Positions 1 through 6,465 of a DNA stretch of 34,807 nt are shown piece by piece. Positions within the stretch are counted from its first letter, which is position 1. Each line of letters opens with the position of its first letter. The notes under the pieces are model-generated. The model had not been told where the DNA came from, ran no database searches, and was given only the letters and a program-made list of their open reading frames with translations. A program made the position numbers and the translations under genes. The stretch comes from Phycisphaerae bacterium (lineage in GTDB: Bacteria; Planctomycetota; Phycisphaerae; Sedimentisphaerales; Anaerobacaceae). The stretch is from positions 1-34,807 of the forward strand of contig JADHXY010000006.1 in the NCBI GenBank assembly GCA_016782755.1. The letters are read 5' to 3'.

Positions 1-276
1 GATCGCAAGACGGCTTGAAACCATAGATTCTCGTTTGAGAGGCTCGAGCTTTGATAGAGACTTATCGGATATAATTGAGCAAGCGGATTCGATATCCAAT
101 TTTCTCCAGCCGTAACTTTCGCTGATGTCCTTGAGGCAGACACCTGTCGATTTGATATACATATACTTTGCGTCATCGGTTTTTGCAGAGATATTGCCGC
201 TGCTGCCCTGAACAATTGCGGGATCAGAACCAAGTTTATTCGAAATACTAATTAATTCAGACAATGCTTTGTCCAT
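1..276 (-). CDS. Class II aldolase/adducin-family protein, N-terminal part (runs off the left edge)
   Basis: Reading the minus strand from an ATG at 276 gives an open frame to base 1 that starts MDKALSELISISNKLGSD and contains QGSSGNISAK. That is the N-terminal glycine/asparagine loop of class II (zinc) aldolases such as L-fuculose-1-phosphate and L-rhamnulose-1-phosphate aldolase. The family cleaves ketose 1-phosphates to DHAP and lactaldehyde in the cytoplasm. The metal-binding histidines lie beyond the window edge and cannot be checked. An AAAGGA ribosome site sits about ten bases before the ATG, and the gene follows the dehydrogenase stop by 24 bases, so it belongs to the same operon as the rhamnulokinase. 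Its exact substrate (fuculose or rhamnulose phosphate) is not decided. A non-aldolase member of the superfamily is possible. Confidence 0.75.
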   Translation of the reverse strand, partial: MDKALSELISISNKLGSDPAIVQGSSGNISAKTDDAKYMYIKSTGVCLKDISESYGWRKLDIESACSIISDKSLSKLEPLKRESMVSSRLAI

Positions 277-300
277 GTGAATACATCCTTTAGGTAAAAA

Positions 301-1971
301 TTATTTTGTGTAATTATCTATTAACGCCTTTTCAGCTTCAACTGCCCATATGCCACTATTAAGGCAACTATGAACATCTGGTAAAGTGTCCTTTAATTTG
401 TCCAGTGTCGTAAGAGCAAGGTTCTTGCAGGCCGGGTAGACAATGATCTTGCCCGGGATGATGTGGTTTTCGACAGCTCTTATTCCTTCGACCGCAGATT
501 CAAGGCCGCAAACAGCTGCGACTGAAATATTTGTGTCAAGTGAGCCGGATTCCACTTTTGACAAAACCACTTTCATGTCTTCGAGAGTTGAACCGCTTGT
601 GCCAATAAAATACATCTGGTTTTCAATATATCTATTGAGGTCGATATCGGCTGTTACGTTTGCGGGAATACCGGCAAAAATATTGATAATCGCTTTTTGG
701 GCGGCATCTTTAACAGCATTTGTAACAAGAATCGGAACAGGTGCCATCAGCGAAATATAATCAAAGTTTATTTCAACTTTATCTTTTTTAGGATTGATCG
801 GCTTGTACCCGACATTATTTTTTTGTGCGATAGGTTCTGCGATTTTCGTCAGAGCAGCCAATCGCTGGTCATCAAGGTCACTTGCAAAAACGGTTACATC
901 CTGTACTCCCTGGCAGAGATTTCGAACTACGTGCATAACACCCATTGGGCCGCCCGCACCTATGACACTAATGTTGTCAGATTTGCGAATCTCGCCGGAG
1001 TCAGGTATATATTGCATGGATTCTGAAGAATCAGAGCCGGTCGTACCGATTATACGTATGCCGCCATAGTGAACCCGGCCAACTTGCGTGCAGACATCGG
1101 CTGTGAATTTTCCTCCGCAAAGCACTATATTAAGAAGGCCGTGCGAAGCAACTTTGCTGAAGAGCTGTTCAACAGTTTTATTATCAGAACCATAGTATAT
1201 AACATCATCAAATGATGCGTCCGGCAATTCGGAGATATCTTTTGCGGCTTTTACAGGTATATCAAGTGCTTCCAGCTTCGAAGAGCAAGCGTCCACAAAT
1301 GTTATTTCTGCAGGTTTGCCAAATCGGCCAATAAAAGAAACAAGTTCATCTATAGAAAACTCTGTTGCTACGACAACGAGCATTTTACCACCCTCTTTTA
1401 GAATGGTGCGTTCTTTTACGGCATAGGCATCTTCAACGCAAGCCCAGGGTTCGACAAGAGCTATCGCTGAGGCACTAAGAGTGTCGGAAGCCGGAATCAG
1501 CATCGAATCGCCATCTGGAGAGGTTATTACACGCTGATCCATAATAACATACTGCTGCAAAGCACCTTCAAAATTATAACCGAAGGCAGCGTTGGAACTT
1601 TTTGTCGGCAGCCAGCGATAATCGGTCTGGACAAGATAACGGTCGCCAGATTTTACATTTTCGACCTTGTCACCAATTTTGCAGATTCGCACTACAGCTT
1701 CATGGCCGGGAACAGTGGGATTTTTTTGGGGAACATAACTTGGCACCTGTTCTAAAACATCCTTAGATACGCCACCTGTAACTTCGCTTTTTCTTGCGTG
1801 AGAATCAAACTGCTTTAGAAGCTTGAGGTCGGAAAAACAAAGGCCCACGGCTTCGACCTGAGCGAGTATCTGGTAAGGGGCCGGTTCGGGGATAGATTTT
1901 TCGGTATTTAGTTTTAATTCGTCAGGGCCAACAAGTTGAACGGCTGTCTGTTTCTGGCAATTAATTGTCAT
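301..1971 (-). CDS. Zinc-type medium-chain alcohol dehydrogenase-like protein with two tandem Rossmann domains (556 aa)
   Basis: Residues 25-180 form a GroES-like MDR domain: candidate catalytic zinc ligands are C45 in GLCFSDLK, H90-E91 in PGHEA and E175 in VEPWAC. The four-cysteine structural zinc lobe of typical alcohol dehydrogenases is not apparent. A first Rossmann-like unit (about 195-315) lacks a clean glycine motif and ends in IIGTTGSDSSESM. A second unit (about 333-480) has the dinucleotide motif GAGGPMG at 338-344 and ends in the parallel FIGTSGSTLEDM. MDR enzymes are normally about 340-380 residues, so the extra ~170 residues look like a duplicated nucleotide-binding domain. It lies 10 bases after the PHP gene with its own AAGGA site. 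Its place beside kinase and aldolase suggests oxidation or reduction of lactaldehyde or a sugar intermediate (inference). Substrate unknown. Confidence 0.8.
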   Translation of the reverse strand: MTINCQKQTAVQLVGPDELKLNTEKSIPEPAPYQILAQVEAVGLCFSDLKLLKQFDSHARKSEVTGGVSKDVLEQVPSYVPQKNPTVPGHEAVVRICKIGDKVENVKSGDRYLVQTDYRWLPTKSSNAAFGYNFEGALQQYVIMDQRVITSPDGDSMLIPASDTLSASAIALVEPWACVEDAYAVKERTILKEGGKMLVVVATEFSIDELVSFIGRFGKPAEITFVDACSSKLEALDIPVKAAKDISELPDASFDDVIYYGSDNKTVEQLFSKVASHGLLNIVLCGGKFTADVCTQVGRVHYGGIRIIGTTGSDSSESMQYIPDSGEIRKSDNISVIGAGGPMGVMHVVRNLCQGVQDVTVFASDLDDQRLAALTKIAEPIAQKNNVGYKPINPKKDKVEINFDYISLMAPVPILVTNAVKDAAQKAIINIFAGIPANVTADIDLNRYIENQMYFIGTSGSTLEDMKVVLSKVESGSLDTNISVAAVCGLESAVEGIRAVENHIIPGKIIVYPACKNLALTTLDKLKDTLPDVHSCLNSGIWAVEAEKALIDNYTK

Positions 1972-1981
1972 TTTGTGTTCC

Positions 1982-3313
1982 TTATGCGTTTATTAAGTTT
2001 AATATGTCCTGAGGTTTTGAATTTTCGTTAATATTATTGAGTATATTTTCGCTGTCAGGATCGATCGATTTGCCGATCATTTCAAAAAATTCGTTTTTTT
2101 GCTTTGTGGTTTCGAAATTCTCGTCAGCCCATTTGCCCGTGTAGCCAATGGAAGCATTTCTTTGAAGAATCGAGTGGGCATACACTATATAAGCACCTTT
2201 GAGAAAAACGGGTGCAAGCGGGGCCAGCTGTTTGGAATTGAAATCGTCTACAAATTTCTGGCCGGGACTGTTCATTTCGGTACCGGCTATTACTGGCAGG
2301 TCGAGTTTTTGGGCGAGTTCGACAAAAGCATATAATTTTTCGCACTTAATGTCTTCGCCTTCGCAGTCAGGGTCATAGTTTCGATCCGGAATAATATTTA
2401 CAGCTGCCACACCGGAAGAGATCGCAATTTTTAGAAGCTCTTCAATTTGCTGCTCGCCTTCAGTTGTTCCATTTAGCCATGCAAGGGTAGGTATTCCACC
2501 GGCTGCGAGTACAAAATTATTCATCTCAGCCATAAGGGGAAAGGCTTTCCCATCCGGCTGAACATAACCTACGCCACCGCGCTTCATAGTTTTGGATCTG
2601 ATCAGATTTGTAAGTTTTACGGTCTGGGGCAAATCCTCGATGTTAATTTCGGCTGAGAGTTTGGTTGACCAAAATTGGGCCAGCTGATCATTATTGGTGA
2701 AAATTTGCTGAGCCTTTTGTGCATACGCAACAGTTATGTGTCTTTCTGTTGCATTTCCAGCCGGCGTAAGCGGCAGGACATCCTTCTCGTAATCAAGGAT
2801 GACAGGGTCGAGAAAAGCGTTGACCCTTTTTACAAGGCCGCGATTTCTATCGGCTGTAGTCTGGCGAAGTTTATCTGCAAAACCACTTAAATCCTCGGGG
2901 ATTGAAGCTGTCGGAAAACCTGTACCCATGTGGTAAGCAATTCCGGGTTCGCCGGGTGAGTTTATTACTTTGTCATGAAATTCGGGTACAAATACGCGTG
3001 TCTCAATGCCTGCGGTTGCTTTGATGTTTAGCTTTTTGGCGGCAGAGAAAAATTCTTCAACCGCATCCAAAACATCAAAATCAACGATGCCGGCGACTGC
3101 AAGATTAGCCATTTTTGATAGCCAGGCGATCTTTGTCGGAGAATATCCGCAGCAATTGAAAGAGAAAAAAGTGTGAAAATGCAAGTTGGTGTCGGTGCCG
3201 ACGGGCTGCGGACTCAGCCGCCCATTTTCAATTAGTTCCTCTAATGCCTGTTTTCTGGTCAAAATATCAAAGCTGTCCAGATTAGCTTGAAGTTGCTCTA
3301 CCGATAAAGTCAT
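1982..3313 (-). CDS. PHP-domain metal-dependent hydrolase (443 aa)
   Basis: The protein carries PHP (polymerase and histidinol phosphatase) signatures: HFHTFF with H45 and H47 as an HxH metal pair, the aspartates of VDFDVLD, GIETRV about 25 residues later, a second acidic site in AGTEMNSPG, and a late histidine in YAHSI. PHP proteins usually hydrolyse phosphoesters using two or three metal ions. There is no signal peptide, so it should be cytoplasmic. It sits 16 bases after the rhamnulokinase stop and 10 bases before the dehydrogenase, so it is co-transcribed with a deoxysugar pathway. A phosphatase acting on a pathway phospho-intermediate is a reasonable guess, but the sequence does not fix the substrate. 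The ATG at 3313 has an AAAGGA site five bases upstream. Confidence 0.75.
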   Translation of the reverse strand: MTLSVEQLQANLDSFDILTRKQALEELIENGRLSPQPVGTDTNLHFHTFFSFNCCGYSPTKIAWLSKMANLAVAGIVDFDVLDAVEEFFSAAKKLNIKATAGIETRVFVPEFHDKVINSPGEPGIAYHMGTGFPTASIPEDLSGFADKLRQTTADRNRGLVKRVNAFLDPVILDYEKDVLPLTPAGNATERHITVAYAQKAQQIFTNNDQLAQFWSTKLSAEINIEDLPQTVKLTNLIRSKTMKRGGVGYVQPDGKAFPLMAEMNNFVLAAGGIPTLAWLNGTTEGEQQIEELLKIAISSGVAAVNIIPDRNYDPDCEGEDIKCEKLYAFVELAQKLDLPVIAGTEMNSPGQKFVDDFNSKQLAPLAPVFLKGAYIVYAHSILQRNASIGYTGKWADENFETTKQKNEFFEMIGKSIDPDSENILNNINENSKPQDILNLINA

Positions 3314-3329
3314 GAAAATCCTTTTAAGC

Positions 3330-4805
3330 TTAGAATATTTTTTCTATTTTTGCATACTGCTGATCCCAGTTTTGTTTATCCTGCGGCAAATACTCATTAA
3401 GCTCTATTGAAGAAGCAATTATTTGACGGCCCTGTTCGAGGGATTTAATCTGGCCGGAAGCTTTGGCTTGCATGAGGATATTGCCGCTTGCAGTACCTTC
3501 TACAGGGCCGGTGATGACCTTTCTGCCAATAGCATTTGCAGCGAACTGGCAAAGAAGCTGGTTTTGAATGCCTCCGCCTACCATATGCAAAATGTCAATC
3601 TGGCTGCCGATTATTTGCTCTATCTTTTCAAGCGTCCAGCGATAATTTAAGGCAAGCGATTCAAGGATGATCCTGACGATCTGTCCTTTATCGTCGGTAG
3701 TCTGTTGAGATGTTTCTTTGAGGTATTCGTTAATTCTTGCAGGCATATCGCCGGGGCTATAGAACCTGGAGTCGTTTGGATTAATGAAACCGACAAAAGG
3801 CTTTGCTTCGGAGGCTAATTTTGTTATCTGGCTATAATCGAGGTCAACGCCCTGCTGTTGCCACTGACGGCGGGATTCCTGAACCAGCCACAAACCCATG
3901 ATATTCTTCAAGAGTCTGATAGTATTCTCAACGCCGCCTTCGTTGGTAAACCCATATTCGAAAGTATTGTCATCAATCCTTGCCTCTGGAATCTCCGCAC
4001 CCATAAGGCTCCATGTTCCGCACGAAAGATATGCCCAGCTATTACCCTTTGCCGGTACGGCTGCGACGGCACTGGCAGTATCATGCGATCCAACAGCAAC
4101 AACGGGTATCTGCTTGCAACCGAGTTCATTTGCAATCTCGGGCTTTAGCTTACCAACGACTGTTCCGGGGGATACAACCTCAGGCATAATATCTATCGGA
4201 AGTGACATTTTATCAAATATGGCCTCGGACCACTTCGAGGTTTTCATGTCCATCAACTGGGTAGTGCTCGCAAGACTGTATTCAGCGAAAGGTTGACCGC
4301 AAAGATGATACGAAACGAGATCGGCCATGAAAATAAGCTTCTTCGCTTTTTTTAAGACCTCTGAGCTAGACAATTTCATGGCCAAAAGCTGAAAAAGGGT
4401 ATTGAACTGCATAAACTGGATGCCGGTGTTGTTGTAAATGTCCCGCTTCGGCATGAACTCGAAAGATTTTTCAATCATTTTTTCGGTACGGCTGTCTCGA
4501 TAGTTGTATGGATTTTCCAAAAGCTCGCCGTCTTCACCAAGCAAGCCGAAATCTACACCCCAGCTGTCAACACCAATGCTGGTAACCGGGCCGTCTGCAG
4601 CTTTTACAGCCTTTGATATACCGGCTTTAATTTCGGAAAAAAGTTTTTCAAAATCCCACCTGAGCGTACCATCCACCTCGATCGGGCCATTTCCAAAACG
4701 ATGTATCTCGTCAAGCTGCAAATTCGAGCCGTTTACAGTGCCTAAAATCACTCTGCCGCTTTCCGCACCGAGATCAACAGCGATATATCTTCTGGTATCT
4801 GCCAT
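3330..4805 (-). CDS. rhaB: Rhamnulokinase, FGGY family
   Basis: This FGGY-family sugar kinase phosphorylates L-rhamnulose (some members also L-fuculose) at O1 with ATP before aldol cleavage. The N-terminal phosphate loop DLGAESGR, the substrate-side SIGVDSWGVDFGLL, the central VGSHDTASAV and SCGTWSLMG, and the C-terminal adenine-site MVGGGIQNQLLCQ are all present in RhaB order. At about 491 residues it matches full-length RhaB. I start it at the ATG at 4805, seven bases after an AAGGGG site. An in-frame TTG two codons upstream is less likely. It follows the E2 gene by about 50 bases. No L-rhamnose isomerase or L-fucose isomerase is in the window, so that gene must lie elsewhere. Confidence 0.9.
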   Translation of the reverse strand: MADTRRYIAVDLGAESGRVILGTVNGSNLQLDEIHRFGNGPIEVDGTLRWDFEKLFSEIKAGISKAVKAADGPVTSIGVDSWGVDFGLLGEDGELLENPYNYRDSRTEKMIEKSFEFMPKRDIYNNTGIQFMQFNTLFQLLAMKLSSSEVLKKAKKLIFMADLVSYHLCGQPFAEYSLASTTQLMDMKTSKWSEAIFDKMSLPIDIMPEVVSPGTVVGKLKPEIANELGCKQIPVVAVGSHDTASAVAAVPAKGNSWAYLSCGTWSLMGAEIPEARIDDNTFEYGFTNEGGVENTIRLLKNIMGLWLVQESRRQWQQQGVDLDYSQITKLASEAKPFVGFINPNDSRFYSPGDMPARINEYLKETSQQTTDDKGQIVRIILESLALNYRWTLEKIEQIIGSQIDILHMVGGGIQNQLLCQFAANAIGRKVITGPVEGTASGNILMQAKASGQIKSLEQGRQIIASSIELNEYLPQDKQNWDQQYAKIEKIF

Positions 4806-4854
4806 TATCAATCCCCTTAAAAAGACTAATTAGTAAATAAAACAAATAGTCTTT

Positions 4855-6426
4855 TTACAATAAAGCTTGCGGATTTTCCAGCAGTTTTTTGACATAATCA
4901 AGGAATATGGCAGCATTGGCACCATTAGCAACCTTATGATCAATGGACAAAGTCATATCCATTAATTTTCTGATCATAATATTGCCATCGATTGGCACAC
5001 AAGTATCAGTTATCTTGCCAACGCCAAGAATGGTAGTCTGGCCGGGAACAACAATAGGAATAAAGGAATCGATTCCGAATCCTCCAAGACTGCTGACGGT
5101 AATACATCCGCCCTCAATGTCTTCTATGCCGAGCTTGCCGTCCTTAGCCCTTGCGATGACGGCTTTGCTGGTTTGGGCGACCTGTATAAGGTTTTCCTTG
5201 TCCGCATTGCCAACCAACGGAGCAACAAGTTCGTCTCCTACTGATATTGCAAGGCCGATCTTAATTTCTTCTGCAAGCTGGATGTGGTCGTCTTTGAACT
5301 GGCCTGTCATTTCCGGGAACTGCTTGAGGCCAAGGCCGATAGCCCTGATAATAAAGTCATTAAAGGCTATCTTAACACTGCCGGTCTGGTTGAGATTTGT
5401 GCGAAGTTTAACCATCTCAGTTGCATCTACTTTCACGGTCAGATAAAAACAAGGTATCTGATTCTTTGACTGGAGCATCTTCTGGGCTGTTATCTTCTGG
5501 AACTTGCTCAAAGGTACTTTCTGTCCGAGCTTATAGGCCGGCTCGGGCATCTGCGGCAAAGCAGCAGGTGCAGTTGCTTGACCAATTGCAACTCCCCCAG
5601 CCGTTGCAGCTCTGACATCCGCTTCTACTATACGCAATCCATTAGAAGGCTGAACTCTGGAAAGATCAATGCCGAGTTCCTGAGCAACCATCTTTGCCCG
5701 CGGAGAAGCGAAAATCCTGCCTGCTGTAACAGGTGCTGGTTTGGTTTCTACTGATGAAGGTTTTGGTGCAGCTGTTTTCTCGGCAGGTGCCTTTTCGACA
5801 GGAGTCGGCGCAGCTTCTGTACCCACCAGGGAATCAATAAAGCTTTGCGGCAGCTGGTCGTCTTTTCCTGCAAGAACTAAAACAGGGACGTTGACAGGGA
5901 TGGTTTCGCCTTCTGAGACGAGAATCTTTTTGACCCAACCTTCTGCCGGTGATTCCATTTCGAGTGTCGCCTTATCGGTCTCAACCTCAAATATCACGTC
6001 GCCTTTGGCAACCTTATCATCATTTTTGATGAGAATATTTACGATAGTACCCTCTTCCATTGTCTGGCCGAGTTGAGGAAGTTTTACAACTTTCGCATCT
6101 ACAGACTCAGCAGATGCCGCAGCCGTTTCAGCCGGTTTTTCGCCGCCAGCAGAGACAGATGCCGAATGCTCCGGACTTAGCTGTTCATCTTTTTCGCCGA
6201 GTATGACCATCAGCTGACCGACAGGAATAGTCTCATCCGCACTTACGAGGATTTTTTTCACAAAACCTTCTGCCGGAGATTCCATTTCCAATGTTGCTTT
6301 ATCTGTTTCTATTTCAAACAGCACGTCGCCCTTTTTAACCTCATCACCTTCTTTAATGAGAATATTCACGATAGTGCCTTCTTCCATTGTCTGGCCTAAT
6401 TGTGGAAGCTTGACTTCTTTAGCCAT
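4855..6426 (-). CDS. Dihydrolipoamide acyltransferase (E2) with two lipoyl domains
   Basis: This is the core subunit of a pyruvate-type 2-oxoacid or acetoin dehydrogenase complex, moving the acyl group from E1 to CoA. Two lipoyl domains (about 4-78 and 113-187) each hold ETDKATLEMESPAEG, with lipoylated lysines expected at K43 and K152. Alanine/proline linkers flank a peripheral subunit-binding domain near 236-273 (FASPRAKMVAQELGID). The CoA-dependent acyltransferase domain fills 300-523. Its catalytic motif reads SIDHKVANGA, so the usual HxxxDG has asparagine (N501) in place of aspartate, while H497 is kept. AGGAG lies seven bases before the ATG. The gene follows E1 by 39 bases. No E3 (dihydrolipoamide dehydrogenase) gene is in view. 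Confidence 0.9.
   Translation of the reverse strand: MAKEVKLPQLGQTMEEGTIVNILIKEGDEVKKGDVLFEIETDKATLEMESPAEGFVKKILVSADETIPVGQLMVILGEKDEQLSPEHSASVSAGGEKPAETAAASAESVDAKVVKLPQLGQTMEEGTIVNILIKNDDKVAKGDVIFEVETDKATLEMESPAEGWVKKILVSEGETIPVNVPVLVLAGKDDQLPQSFIDSLVGTEAAPTPVEKAPAEKTAAPKPSSVETKPAPVTAGRIFASPRAKMVAQELGIDLSRVQPSNGLRIVEADVRAATAGGVAIGQATAPAALPQMPEPAYKLGQKVPLSKFQKITAQKMLQSKNQIPCFYLTVKVDATEMVKLRTNLNQTGSVKIAFNDFIIRAIGLGLKQFPEMTGQFKDDHIQLAEEIKIGLAISVGDELVAPLVGNADKENLIQVAQTSKAVIARAKDGKLGIEDIEGGCITVSSLGGFGIDSFIPIVVPGQTTILGVGKITDTCVPIDGNIMIRKLMDMTLSIDHKVANGANAAIFLDYVKKLLENPQALL
5866..6417 (-). repeat. Tandem lipoyl-domain coding repeat inside the E2 gene
   Basis: The segment coding the first lipoyl domain (6193-6417) and that coding the second (5866-6090) are near copies. 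Both start KLPQLGQTMEEGTIVNILIK and both hold the same lipoylation motif, and the DNA is also clearly similar around the GTCTGGCC and CTTCCATTG stretches. This looks like a fairly recent internal duplication, or one kept similar by gene conversion. Confidence 0.8.
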
Positions 6427-6465
6427 TATAAATCTCCTGGTAATCCCAATTTTAAAATTTACTGC

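Noticed and set aside
3908-4135. Many open frames of 60-170 codons on either strand inside the large genes
   Set aside because: They are shadows of long, clearly homologous genes. They have no recognisable domains and no consistent ribosome sites.
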